39,191 nucleotides of DNA, from contig NZ_CACSIP010000050.1 in assembly GCF_902705885.1 (NCBI RefSeq), positions 1 to 39,191 of the forward strand, given 5' to 3'. The translations under genes and the position numbers were made by a program. Position 1 is the stretch's first letter; each line of letters opens with the position of its first letter. The DNA comes from Mycolicibacterium austroafricanum (lineage in GTDB: Bacteria > Actinomycetota > Actinomycetes > Mycobacteriales > Mycobacteriaceae). A model generated the notes under the pieces. That model did no database searches, had not been told where the DNA came from, and saw only the letters and a list, made by a program, of their open reading frames with translations. This document shows positions 7,551 to 15,639 of this stretch, one piece after another.

Positions 7551-8861
7551 CGCCACGGCGCGTTCCTCGGCGTGGTCGACCATCGGCTGCGGGTAGTCGT
7601 CGGGGCGGTCGTCACCGAGCTTGTGTACGTCGTCGACCCCGGACAACTCCGGCACCCAGCGGCGCACCCAGTCGCCCGAGGGGTCGAACTTAGACCCCTG
7701 GGTCGTCGGGTTGAACACGCGGAAGTACGGCGCCGCGTCCGTGCCGCAGCCGGCCGCCCACTGCCACCCGTGCTGGTTGTTGGCCATGTCGCCGTCGACG
7801 AGCTGGTCGAGAAACCACCGAGCACCCCACTGCCACGGCAAGTGCAGGTCTTTGACCAGAAACGACGCCACGATCATCCGCACCCGGTTGTGCATGAACC
7901 CGGTCTCGGCCAGCTGCCGCATTCCGGCGTCGACGATCGGAAAGCCCGTCCGCCCGGCCTTCCACACCTCGAACGCCTGCTCGGCGTCGTTGCCGTCGTC
8001 GACCTCGATGCCGTCGAACGCGGAGTTCCAGTTCCACCACCCGCTCTTCGGCCACTCGTGCAGCACACTGGCGTAGAAATCGCGAAAGGCCAACTCCCGC
8101 AGGTACGCCTGCGGACCTTTGCCCCGGCCCAGGTCCGCGGCCAGCGTGCGTGGATGGATCGTGCCGAACTTCAGATGTGCCGACATCCGGCTGGTCCCGT
8201 CGAGATCGGGCCGGTTGCGGTCACCGTCGTAGTCGGCGAGTCCGTTGCGGCAGAATCGCTTCCAGTGACTCAGCGCGGCGTGCTCACCGGCCGGCAGTTC
8301 CAACTCGACACCCGCGTCGGGGATCTCGGTGATGTCGGCACGCCCTGGCACGTCGGCCGGATCGATCCAGCGCGCCGAGTCCTTGCCGGACTCTGCCGGC
8401 GGCCGCCACCCGTGTTTGCGCCACGCCTCGAAGAACGGGGTGAACACCTTGTACGGAGTGCCGTCGCCCTTGCTGACCCGCCCCGGTGACACCAGATACG
8501 GCGATCCGGTCGCCACCAGTTCGACCTCGCCGAGCGCCTCGTGCACCTGCTCGTCACGACGGCGCCCGAAGGGCGTGTGATCGCCGGAGACGTGCACCGA
8601 CGACGCGCCGATCGCCTTGGCCAGCGCCGGTATCCGCACCTTCGGGTCACCCCGGGTGACCAGCAACCGGCCGCCCAGGCCGGTACGCAGCTCGCGCAGC
8701 GCGTCGTACAGATACTGCAACCGCCGCTCGCCGGCGCCGGACTGCAGTCGCGGGTCCAGCACATAACAGGCGAGTACCTCGCCGTCGACATCGGCGGCGG
8801 CCGACAGCGCAGGCAGATCGTTGAGTCTCAGATCGCGGCGGAACCACAACACAGCGGGCAT
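7524..8861 (-). CDS. phr: deoxyribodipyrimidine photo-lyase
   Basis: A 445-residue class I DNA photolyase that repairs cyclobutane pyrimidine dimers in blue light. The N-terminal antenna domain starts MPAVLWFRRDLRLNDLPAL. The C-terminal FAD domain contains AFRDFYASVLHEWP, TGFPIVDAGMRQLAETGFMHNRVRM, HLPWQWGARWFLDQLVDGDMANN and GWQWAAGCGTDAAPYFRVFNP, all strongly conserved in the family. The length is normal. Actinobacterial enzymes often use the F420 precursor Fo as antenna; that is family knowledge, not seen here. ATG 8861 gives the canonical N-terminus. It is divergent from the LLM gene at 8920 with only 58 bp between the starts. Its last codons are part of a 24-bp tandem duplication. Confidence 0.95.
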   Translation of the reverse strand: MPAVLWFRRDLRLNDLPALSAAADVDGEVLACYVLDPRLQSGAGERRLQYLYDALRELRTGLGGRLLVTRGDPKVRIPALAKAIGASSVHVSGDHTPFGRRRDEQVHEALGEVELVATGSPYLVSPGRVSKGDGTPYKVFTPFFEAWRKHGWRPPAESGKDSARWIDPADVPGRADITEIPDAGVELELPAGEHAALSHWKRFCRNGLADYDGDRNRPDLDGTSRMSAHLKFGTIHPRTLAADLGRGKGPQAYLRELAFRDFYASVLHEWPKSGWWNWNSAFDGIEVDDGNDAEQAFEVWKAGRTGFPIVDAGMRQLAETGFMHNRVRMIVASFLVKDLHLPWQWGARWFLDQLVDGDMANNQHGWQWAAGCGTDAAPYFRVFNPTTQGSKFDPSGDWVRRWVPELSGVDDVHKLGDDRPDDYPQPMVDHAEERAVALRRYGALK

Positions 8862-8919
8862 GGCATTGATGCTGCCCGCAATCTGCGGTAGAGAAACAAG
8901 GATCTACGAGAGGTGGTTG

Positions 8920-9795
8920 ATGCAATTCTGGAGCGGCACGCCGTTCATGGAGGTCGCCGACGCGATCGCGGTCGCGCGGATGGTGGACGAGGCGGGCTAC
9001 GACGGGATCATCTGCGCCGATCACCTGATCTATCCACGGCAACTGACATCGCCCTACCCTGATTCGCCCACGCAGAAGCCGCCGTGGCCACCGGAGACGA
9101 GCTGGCCGGACCCTTGGGTCCTGACCGGTGCGATGGCCGCGGTGACCACCAGGTTGCGGTTCTCCAACGCGATCTACATCGCCCCGGCACGGCCGCTGCT
9201 GGAGGTCGCCAAACAGGTCGCCACTGCGTCGGTGATCTCCGGCGGGCGGGTGTCACTGGGGGTCGGCGTGGGCTGGATGCGCGAAGAGTACGAGCTGATG
9301 GGCCAGGACTTCGGGAACCGGGGCAGGCGCCTCGACGAGATGATCCCCGCGTTGCGGGCGCTGTGGGGCGGTGGCTGGGTGTCGTGGAGCGGCGAGCACT
9401 ACCGGGTGCCCGAGATGATGATCGAGCCCCATCCGCCGGGTCCGGTCCCGATCCTGTGTGGCGGCGAGTCCGAGGCCGCGCTGCGCCGTGCGGCGCGACT
9501 GTGCGACGGGTGGGTCGGTTACGCCTACGCCTGGGACGACGCGGTGCGCTACGCCCAGAAGCTGACCGAGCTGCGACGCCACTATGACCGACTCGACGAT
9601 CCGTTCGACATCCTGCTGGCGCTGCTGGAGCCCCCGACTCCCGACCTCTACAAGCGTGCCGAGGACGCCGGAATCACCGCCGTGATGTGTGCGCCGTGGA
9701 TGGGTGTCGAGGGCGTGCGCTCCGGGGGAGTCGAGCAATTCCGGGGTCCCATCGAGCAGTTCGCCGAGACCGTCATCGCCAAGGTCAACGGCTGA
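8920..9795 (+). CDS. LLM-class F420-dependent oxidoreductase
   Basis: A 291-residue luciferase-like oxidoreductase. ATG 8920 follows an AGAGGTGG ribosome binding site and gives MQFWSGTPFMEVADAIAVAR. Family landmarks in order are EAGYDGIICADHLIYPRQ, TTRLRFSNAIYIAPARPLLEVAKQVATASVISGGRVSLGVGVGWMREEYELMGQDF, RRLDEMIPALRALW, and PVPILCGGESEAALRRAARLCDGWVG. The YELMG/RGRRLDEMI pair is typical of the probable F420-dependent TIGR03619-like subgroup. It lies 25 bp ahead of the PuuE-like deacetylase, so the two are probably one transcript and one pathway. The substrate is unknown. Confidence 0.88.
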   Translation: MQFWSGTPFMEVADAIAVARMVDEAGYDGIICADHLIYPRQLTSPYPDSPTQKPPWPPETSWPDPWVLTGAMAAVTTRLRFSNAIYIAPARPLLEVAKQVATASVISGGRVSLGVGVGWMREEYELMGQDFGNRGRRLDEMIPALRALWGGGWVSWSGEHYRVPEMMIEPHPPGPVPILCGGESEAALRRAARLCDGWVGYAYAWDDAVRYAQKLTELRRHYDRLDDPFDILLALLEPPTPDLYKRAEDAGITAVMCAPWMGVEGVRSGGVEQFRGPIEQFAETVIAKVNG

Positions 9796-9820
9796 CCGGC
9801 ACGGCTGCCAGAATGCCTGC

Positions 9821-10741
9821 ATGACCCCCGAGCCTGCCGATCGTTACCCGCGGGACATGGTCGGCTACGGCGCCGACCCGCCCCATCCTCGCTGGCCGGG
9901 CCAGGCCAACATCGCGGTGCAGTTCGTGCTCAACTACGAGGAGGGCGCGGAGAGCAATGTGCTGCACGGCGATGCGGCGTCTGAGACGTTCTTGTCGGAA
10001 ATCGTTTCCGCCCAGCCGTTCCCTAATCGTCATATGAGCATGGAGTCGCTGTATGAATACGGTTCGCGTGCCGGGGTGTGGCGGGTGCTGCGGACCTTCG
10101 AGCGCCGCGGCCTGCCGCTGACCATCTTCGGAGTGGCGATGGCACTTGCCCGCAACCCCGCGGCGGTATCGGCGTTTCTGGAGCGCGGCGACGAGATCGC
10201 CTGTCATGGCCTGCGCTGGATCAGCTATCAACTGCTCGAACCGGAGGTGGAGCGCCGGCATCTCGCCGAAGCGGTCGAGTTGATCACCGAGGTGACTGGG
10301 CAGGCGCCGCTGGGCTGGTACACCGGCCGGGACTCACCTGCCACCCGCCGGCTCCTGGTCGAACACGGCGGCTTCGTCTACGACTCCGATTCCTACGCCG
10401 ACGATCTGCCGTACTGGACCAGGGTGAACGGGACGAACCATCTGGTCGTGCCGTACACCCTGGACACCAACGACATGCGTTTCGCGATCGCAGGTGGGTT
10501 CCCCAGCGGCGACGAGTTCTTCACCCACCTTCGCGACGCGTTCGACGTGCTGTACGCCGAGGGTGTGGCCGGTGCGCCGAAGATGCTCTCCGTGGGACTG
10601 CACTGCCGGCTGGTGGGCCGGCCGGCCCGGATCGCGGCGTTGGAGCGCTTCCTGGACCACGTGCAGTCCCACGAAGGGGTGTGGATCACCCGTCGTATCG
10701 ACATCGCACGGCACTGGGCGGAGCACTTTCCGCCGAGCTGA
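9821..10741 (+). CDS. PuuE-like polysaccharide-deacetylase family protein (putative allantoinase)
   Basis: A 306-residue cytosolic protein of the NodB/polysaccharide-deacetylase fold, in the branch represented by PuuE, the cofactor-independent allantoinase. Branch motifs are all present: RYPRDMVGYGADPPHPRWPG near the N-terminus, VQFVLNYEEGAESN, SLYEYGSRAGVWRVLR, EIACHGLRWISYQ, GWYTGRDSPATRRLL, and GLHCRLVGRPARIAALERFLD. PuuE hydrolyses allantoin to allantoate in purine breakdown, but I see no other purine-catabolic genes here, so a different amide substrate is possible. ATG 9821 starts the conserved region. It sits directly downstream of the LLM gene. Confidence 0.8.
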   Translation: MTPEPADRYPRDMVGYGADPPHPRWPGQANIAVQFVLNYEEGAESNVLHGDAASETFLSEIVSAQPFPNRHMSMESLYEYGSRAGVWRVLRTFERRGLPLTIFGVAMALARNPAAVSAFLERGDEIACHGLRWISYQLLEPEVERRHLAEAVELITEVTGQAPLGWYTGRDSPATRRLLVEHGGFVYDSDSYADDLPYWTRVNGTNHLVVPYTLDTNDMRFAIAGGFPSGDEFFTHLRDAFDVLYAEGVAGAPKMLSVGLHCRLVGRPARIAALERFLDHVQSHEGVWITRRIDIARHWAEHFPPS

Positions 10742-10946
10742 TCCGCGCTGTCGGGGGCGCTGAGGGACCGCGTGACTCTGGGCCGGCGCGGCGAGCGCTC
10801 CGCCGGGACAGCGGAAATGTCTTCCCACTTTCAGGCTTTCGTCGGTGCGTCGGTGGTGACGAAGCTAGGGTGGTCGGTGGCCAACGCGACGCTGGGCCCA
10901 ACTGCGCGGCGCCGCGTACGAGCCCGCGGCAGGAGGCACGGGGCAC

Positions 10947-11504
10947 ATGATCGTCACCGGAAGAGGAGTTGCTGCACCGGTCTGTCTGCTGGTGCTCTGT
11001 CTCGCCGCCGTCGGCTGTCGATCGGCCACACCGGAGTGGCGGCACGCCACAAGTGCGACCGGGAACTATGTCGCCGAATTTCCCGGGGAGCCGGTGACAC
11101 GGACGGAATCGGCTCCGGACAGCCCGATATCGACGCAGTTCACCTTTTCCGAATCCGACGAACACTCCTTTGGCATCGTCGAGACGACGTTGAACGGCAT
11201 CGCTGCTTACCCGCTTGACGAAGCGGTCGACAGATCCATCGAAGGCAGTCGGGCCGACCGAGAAGAACACACCGGTGGCCCCGTCACGGTGAGCGAAATC
11301 TGGCGGACCACGGGCAACTTCGACGGCGCCGAGACCCGGGAGTTCGGTTACCAACTCATCGACGGCGACGAGAAGACGACGGTCAACTCGGTGCTCTTCT
11401 ATCGCGACGGCAACGTCGTGCAGGCCATGGTCGTGTACGACGGTGAGGCCGACCAGGAAGCGGTCGACCGCTTCCTGTCGTCCCTCGCGAGCGAACCGTC
11501 CTGA
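10947..11504 (+). CDS. putative lipoprotein, unknown function
   Basis: A 185-residue exported protein. The N-terminus MIVTGRGVAAPVCLLVLCLAAVGC has a short basic region, a hydrophobic core and a lipobox-like AAVGC, so Cys24 is the likely lipidation site. The mature part is small, acidic and beta-rich in appearance (GNYVAEFPGEPV, FGIVETTLNG, TREFGYQLIDGDEKTTVNSVLFYRDGNVVQAMVVYDG) and ends in DRFLSSLA. The pattern 'YVAEFPGEP...A..DRFL.SL' is seen in several uncharacterised bacterial lipoproteins. AGGAGG lies about 10 nt above ATG 10947. It converges with the MPT70-like gene, 44 bp away. Function unknown. Confidence 0.75.
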   Translation: MIVTGRGVAAPVCLLVLCLAAVGCRSATPEWRHATSATGNYVAEFPGEPVTRTESAPDSPISTQFTFSESDEHSFGIVETTLNGIAAYPLDEAVDRSIEGSRADREEHTGGPVTVSEIWRTTGNFDGAETREFGYQLIDGDEKTTVNSVLFYRDGNVVQAMVVYDGEADQEAVDRFLSSLASEPS

Positions 11505-11548
11505 GTGGAACCCTGCCGCCGTTTAGCACCCTATGAGGGGTGAGTTGG

Positions 11549-12130
11549 TCACATGGGGGGCATCAGCACCGTGTCGATCAGGTAGACCGTGGCGTTGGCG
11601 GTCTGCACGCCGCCACAGACCACGGACGCGTCGTTGACTCGCAACTCGCCGTCGTGGCCGGTCACGGTCACCTCGGCGCCCTGCACCGTCGTGTGGGTGC
11701 CTACCACTGCGGCCGGATCCGCTTTGCCCGGAACCACGTGGTAGGTAAGGATATTGGTCAGCAGGGGGGCGTCGGTGGTGAGTGTCTCGATGGTCGCGGG
11801 ATCGATCTTGGCGAACGCTTCATCGGTCGGTGCGAACACGGTGAACTCGGCGCCGTTGAGGGTGTCGACCAGGTTCACCTCTGGATTGAGTTGCCCTGAA
11901 ACGGCTTTGGTGAGGGTGGTCAGTAGCGGGTTGTTCGACGCGGCCACGGTGACCGGCTCCTGGGCCATGCCCTGCACCGAGCCTGGGCCCACGGGTACCT
12001 GCTCCACGTAGGCCGCGCACCCCGGCCCCACCGGTTGGGCGGTCGCTGTCGCCGCCGATCCCAGAGAGAGTCCGACCGTCGCGGCTACAGCGAATCCCGC
12101 TCCTGCCAATGCTTTTCCGTTGACCATCAT
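11549..12130 (-). CDS. mpt70: MPT70-like secreted fasciclin-domain protein
   Basis: A 193-residue secreted protein with an N-terminal signal peptide (MMVNGKALAGAGFAVAATVG then SAATATA, with AxA cleavage before QPVGPGC). The rest is one fasciclin (FAS1) domain: DPVTVAASNNP-like opening (EPVTVAASNNPLL), SGQLNPEVNLVDTLNGAEFTVFAPTDEAFAKI, LLTNILTYHVVPG, and VVCGGVQTANATVYLIDTVLMPP. The two Cys (GPGC and VCGG) match the pair that forms the disulfide in MPT70. It closely resembles M. tuberculosis MPT70/MPT83 antigens, which lie in the SigK regulon. It is downstream of the MPT83-like gene on the same strand but separated from it by a strong hairpin and has its own promoter box, so it is probably transcribed separately. 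Confidence 0.9.
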   Translation of the reverse strand: MMVNGKALAGAGFAVAATVGLSLGSAATATAQPVGPGCAAYVEQVPVGPGSVQGMAQEPVTVAASNNPLLTTLTKAVSGQLNPEVNLVDTLNGAEFTVFAPTDEAFAKIDPATIETLTTDAPLLTNILTYHVVPGKADPAAVVGTHTTVQGAEVTVTGHDGELRVNDASVVCGGVQTANATVYLIDTVLMPPM

Positions 12131-12199
12131 GTCCTGGAGTTTCCCTTCGTGTCATCAGCCGGTGGTCCGGCGACGTCTGTGTGCGTTGTTGCAATTGCT

Positions 12200-12226
12200 A
12201 TTCGACGCCGATCGGGTCGTGGATGG
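12200..12226 (-). promoter_or_regulatory. SigK-like promoter box upstream of the MPT70-like gene
   Basis: On the minus strand CCATCC (complement of 12221-12226), then 15 nt, then TCGAAT (complement of 12200-12205). The -10-like element is about 70 nt above the start codon at 12130. The same arrangement precedes the MPT83-like gene. In M. tuberculosis these two antigens are controlled by SigK, whose promoters I recall as having a CCATCC-type -35 and a CGAAT-type -10. Confidence 0.6.
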
Positions 12227-12264
12227 GTTGTCGGGCAGAATTCTGGAGAGACGGCGAACAGGAA

Positions 12265-12297
12265 GATCCCCCGCACTGCAAGGCAGTGCGGGGGATC
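12265..12297 (-). terminator. strong hairpin, probable terminator of the MPT83-like gene
   Basis: A perfect 15-bp inverted repeat (arms 12265-12279 and 12283-12297, beginning GATCCCCCGCACTGC) with a 3-nt loop. It lies 21 bp below the stop of the MPT83-like gene in the direction of transcription and is followed on the minus strand by TTCCTGTTC, a weak U-rich tract. It should separate the two antigen transcripts. Confidence 0.75.
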
Positions 12298-12318
12298 TCC
12301 GGGGGGTAGCTGGGCCGG

Positions 12319-13008
12319 TCAGTTGGCCGGAGGCATCAGCACCGTGTCGATCATGTACACCGTGGCGTTGGCGGTTTGCACACCACCGCACACCAGGCCG
12401 GCGTCGTTGACCATCATGTCGTTACCGGCGCCGGTGACGTTCAACGTCGCACCCTGAACCGTCGCGTGCTCGCCCGCGACCTGGTCGGGGCCCGCCTGCC
12501 CGGGCACCACGTGGTAGGTCAGGATGCTGGTCAGCAGATCAGCGTCCGTCTGGAGTGTCTCCAGGGTGGCGGCGTCGATCTTGGCGAACGCATCGTCAGT
12601 CGGTGCGAACACGGTGAATTCACCGCCGTTGAGGGTGTCGACGAGGTTGACGTCGGGATTGAGCTGTCCCGACAGCGCCGAGGTCAACGTGGTGAGCATC
12701 GGGTTGTTCGATGCCGCGACGGTCACCGGATCCTGTGCCATGCCTGCAACCGAGCCGGGCCCCTCGGGCACCTGTTCGGCGTAGGCGGCGCATCCGGAGC
12801 CGATGAGTGTGGCCGCGGGGTCGGCCATCGCGCTGGTCGTCGTCGGGGATTCTGAGGTGCCGGTCGCGTCCTCGACGGCCGACTCGGCCGCGCTGGTGGC
12901 CGACGTGGCGTTGGTCTCGGCCTCCTCGCTCGAACAGGCCGCTGCCCCAAAGATCGCTACTGCGGCGATACCCGCCGCCGCAGCCGACTTCCGGTGAAAT
13001 GCCTTCAT
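12319..13008 (-). CDS. mpt83: MPT83-like fasciclin-domain lipoprotein
   Basis: A 229-residue lipoprotein. The N-terminus MKAFHRKSAAAAGIAAVAIFG leads to the lipobox GAAAC, so Cys25 should be lipidated. A low-complexity Ser/Thr/Ala/Glu linker of about 45 residues follows, as expected for spanning from the membrane through the cell wall. The single FAS1 domain mirrors the MPT70-like protein: GSGCAAYAEQVPEGPGSVAGMAQDPVTVAASNNP, NPDVNLVDTLNGGEFTVFAPTDDAFAKID, SILTYHVVPG, and VCGGVQTANATVYMIDTVLMPPAN. This is the MPT83 arrangement: a surface-bound partner of secreted MPT70. GGGAGA precedes the ATG. The dipZ gene that separates the two in M. tuberculosis is absent here. Confidence 0.9.
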   Translation of the reverse strand: MKAFHRKSAAAAGIAAVAIFGAAACSSEEAETNATSATSAAESAVEDATGTSESPTTTSAMADPAATLIGSGCAAYAEQVPEGPGSVAGMAQDPVTVAASNNPMLTTLTSALSGQLNPDVNLVDTLNGGEFTVFAPTDDAFAKIDAATLETLQTDADLLTSILTYHVVPGQAGPDQVAGEHATVQGATLNVTGAGNDMMVNDAGLVCGGVQTANATVYMIDTVLMPPAN

Positions 13009-13064
13009 ATTCTCCCTATCCCTTCATGAGCAGACGTCGTTGCCCGCCCTGAGCTGACACTGGT

Positions 13065-13092
13065 GATTCCACACTGCGGCCCCCGCGGATGG
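13065..13092 (-). promoter_or_regulatory. SigK-like promoter box upstream of the MPT83-like gene
   Basis: On the minus strand CCATCC (complement of 13087-13092), then 15 nt, then TGGAAT followed by CA (complement of 13064-13071). The -10-like element is about 57 nt above ATG 13008. Hexamer and spacing match the box in front of the MPT70-like gene (TCGAAT there), which is the main support. Confidence 0.6.
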
Positions 13093-13193
13093 GTCTGGAC
13101 AGGTTCCGTCACATTCACGTCATAATTTGCATCGGTCGCAGCCGGTACCCGGGCTGACCGCGGCGCGGTGGTCCCGAGCGGCACAATGGACCG

Positions 13194-14375
13194 GTGAGCG
13201 AATCGGACAGACGGCTGCGGGTGCTGATCCTGGGCAGCACGGGGTCCATCGGAACCCAGGCGCTCGACGTCATCGCCGCCAACCCCGAACGCTTCGAGAT
13301 CGTCGGCCTGGCCGCCGGCGGTGGCAACCCCGACCTGCTCAGTCGGCAGCGCAGGCAGACCGGGGTGACGAACATCGCCGTCGCCGACCCGGCCGCCGCC
13401 GGCATCGTCGGTGACGTCGGCTACACGGGACCGGATGCGGTCACCCGGCTCGTCGAGGACACCGCCGCGACAACCGGGGTCGACGTGGTGCTCAACGCGT
13501 TGGTGGGCGCACTGGGTCTGAAACCGACGCTGGCGGCGTTGGCCAGCGGCGCCCGGCTGGCGCTGGCCAACAAGGAGTCGCTGGTGGCGGGCGGTCCGCT
13601 GGTGCTCAGGGCCGCCGCTCCGGGACAGATCGTGCCGGTCGACTCAGAGCATTCCGCGCTGGCACAGTGCCTGCGCGGCGGCACCGCCGACGAGGTCGCC
13701 AAGCTGGTCCTGACCGCGTCCGGCGGGCCGTTCCGAGGCTGGAGCAGAGCACGGCTGGAGAACGTCACCCCCGAACAGGCGGGCGCGCACCCCACCTGGT
13801 CGATGGGGCCGATGAACACGCTGAACTCAGCATCTCTGGTCAACAAGGGACTGGAGCTGATCGAGACCCACCTGCTGTTCGGCGTCGACTACGACCGCAT
13901 CGATGTTGTTGTGCATCCGCAGTCGATCGTCCACTCGATGGTGACGTTCACCGACGGCTCGACCCTGGCCCAGGCCAGCCCTCCCGACATGAAGTTGCCG
14001 ATCGCGCTGGCGCTGGGCTGGCCGGCCAGGGTGGCGGGCGCCGCGTCGGCCTGTGACTTCACCACGGCTGCGACCTGGGAATTCGAACCCCTCGACAGCG
14101 ACGTCTTCCCGGCGGTCGACCTCGCCCGCGCCGCCGGCCGCGGCGGTGGATGTCTGACCGCGGTCTACAACGCCGCCAACGAAGAGGCGGCAGAGGCGTT
14201 CCTCGCGGGTCGCATCCCGTTTCCGGCGATCGTCAGAACCATCGACGACGTGCTGCGCGCTGCCGACCAGTGGTCGGCCGAACCAGCTACCGTGGAGGAC
14301 GTGCTCGACGCGCAGCTGTGGGCCCGTGACCGGGCGCGGCGTGCGGTCGAGCGCGAACCCGCAGCTAGAGGATAA
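13194..14375 (+). CDS. dxr: 1-deoxy-D-xylulose 5-phosphate reductoisomerase
   Basis: A 393-residue cytosolic enzyme that converts DXP to 2-C-methyl-D-erythritol 4-phosphate with NADPH, the committed step of the MEP isoprenoid pathway and the target of fosmidomycin. The NADPH motif LGSTGSIG is at residues 13-20. Substrate and metal sites appear as LANKESLVAGG, IVPVDSEHSALAQCL, LTASGGPFRGWSRARLENVTPEQAGAHPTWSMG (catalytic region), and NTLNSASLVNKGLELIETHLLFG. The length matches the family. The start is GTG 13194, and the region before it is non-coding. It begins an operon with rip1 14 bp downstream and ispG after that, as in M. tuberculosis Rv2870c-Rv2868c. Confidence 0.97.
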   Translation: MSESDRRLRVLILGSTGSIGTQALDVIAANPERFEIVGLAAGGGNPDLLSRQRRQTGVTNIAVADPAAAGIVGDVGYTGPDAVTRLVEDTAATTGVDVVLNALVGALGLKPTLAALASGARLALANKESLVAGGPLVLRAAAPGQIVPVDSEHSALAQCLRGGTADEVAKLVLTASGGPFRGWSRARLENVTPEQAGAHPTWSMGPMNTLNSASLVNKGLELIETHLLFGVDYDRIDVVVHPQSIVHSMVTFTDGSTLAQASPPDMKLPIALALGWPARVAGAASACDFTTAATWEFEPLDSDVFPAVDLARAAGRGGGCLTAVYNAANEEAAEAFLAGRIPFPAIVRTIDDVLRAADQWSAEPATVEDVLDAQLWARDRARRAVEREPAARG

Positions 14376-14389
14376 GGACCGACCACCAC

Positions 14390-15631
14390 ATGATGTTCAC
14401 GATCGGCATCGTGCTCTTCGCACTCGCCATCTTGCTGTCGGTGGCGCTGCACGAGTGCGGCCACATGTGGGTCGCGCGCGCGACCGGGATGAAGGTGCGT
14501 CGCTACTTCGTCGGTTTCGGTCCCACGTTGTGGTCCACCCGCAGGGCCAACAGGCTCGGTGAGACCGAGTACGGCGTCAAGGCGGTCCCGCTGGGTGGGT
14601 TCTGTGACATCGCGGGCATGACATCGGTCGAGGAACTCGCACCCGACGAGCGTCCTTACGCGATGTACAAGCAGAAGACGTGGAAACGCGTGGCGGTGCT
14701 GGCGGCCGGACCCGGTATGAACTTCGCCATCGGTCTGCTGCTGATCTACGCGATCGCGGTCATCTGGGGCCTACCCAACCTGCACCCGCCGACCAACGCC
14801 ATGGTGGGGGAGACGTCGTGCGTGAAATCCGAAGTCACTCAGGGAACTCTGGGTGACTGCATCGCCCCCAGTCCGGCAGCCGCGGCAGGCATCCAGGCCG
14901 GCGATGTGGTGGTGAAGGTCGGAGAGACGCCGGTGGCCTCGTTCGACGAACTGGTCACCGCGGTGCGCCAGCTCGACGGGCCGACGCCGTTCACGGTGCA
15001 GCGGGATCAGGACGGCCAGGTTCGGGAGTTCACCACCACCGTCGACGTGACGCAGAGTCAACGCTATGTCGCCGGCGGCGACGGGGCCGCCGAGCCGGTA
15101 CCCGCGGACGTCGGCACCATCGGCGTCACCGGGGCCACCTTCGGGCCGACGCAGCACAACCCGCTCTCTGCAGTGCCGGCGACGTTCGCGTTCACCGGCG
15201 ACCTCGCCGTGGAACTGGGCAAAGCGCTGGCCAAGATCCCGACCAAGGTCGGCGCTCTGGTGGAGTCGATCGGCGGCGGCGAACGCGATCCCGAAACGCC
15301 GATCAGTGTCGTCGGTGCCAGCATCATCGGCGGCGACACCGTCGACGCCGGGCTGTGGGTGGCGTTCTGGTTCTTCCTGGCCCAACTGAACTTCGTGCTC
15401 GGTGCGATCAACCTGGTTCCGTTGCTACCTTTCGACGGCGGACACATTGCGATCGCCGTGTTCGAGAAGCTCCGCAACCTGTTCCGGTCGGCGCGCGGCA
15501 TGGTGGCCGCCGCGCCGGTGAACTACCTCAAGCTGATGCCCGCCACCTATGTGGTGCTCGTGCTGGTGGCCGGCTACATGCTGTTGACGGTCACCGCCGA
15601 CCTGGTCAACCCCATCAGACTTTTCCAGTAG
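14390..15631 (+). CDS. rip1: site-2 type intramembrane zinc metalloprotease Rip1 (RseP family)
   Basis: A 413-residue polytopic membrane protease that cleaves membrane-bound anti-sigma factors and other substrates inside the bilayer. The zinc motif HExxH is HECGH at 21-25, inside the first membrane helix. Another helix region lies at VAVLAAGPGMNFAIGLLLIYAIAVIWGLP. A PDZ domain follows (AAAAGIQAGDVVVKVGETPVASFDELVTAVRQLDG), then the third zinc ligand region LNFVLGAINLVPLLPFDGGH (an LDG-type motif with its Asp), and a C-terminal helix YVVLVLVAGYMLLTV. In M. tuberculosis Rip1 processes anti-SigK, SigL and SigM factors, so its position beside two SigK-type antigen genes is notable. Two consecutive ATGs (14390, 14393) are possible starts. 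Confidence 0.95.
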   Translation: MMFTIGIVLFALAILLSVALHECGHMWVARATGMKVRRYFVGFGPTLWSTRRANRLGETEYGVKAVPLGGFCDIAGMTSVEELAPDERPYAMYKQKTWKRVAVLAAGPGMNFAIGLLLIYAIAVIWGLPNLHPPTNAMVGETSCVKSEVTQGTLGDCIAPSPAAAAGIQAGDVVVKVGETPVASFDELVTAVRQLDGPTPFTVQRDQDGQVREFTTTVDVTQSQRYVAGGDGAAEPVPADVGTIGVTGATFGPTQHNPLSAVPATFAFTGDLAVELGKALAKIPTKVGALVESIGGGERDPETPISVVGASIIGGDTVDAGLWVAFWFFLAQLNFVLGAINLVPLLPFDGGHIAIAVFEKLRNLFRSARGMVAAAPVNYLKLMPATYVVLVLVAGYMLLTVTADLVNPIRLFQ

Positions 15632-15639
15632 GAGATCTC

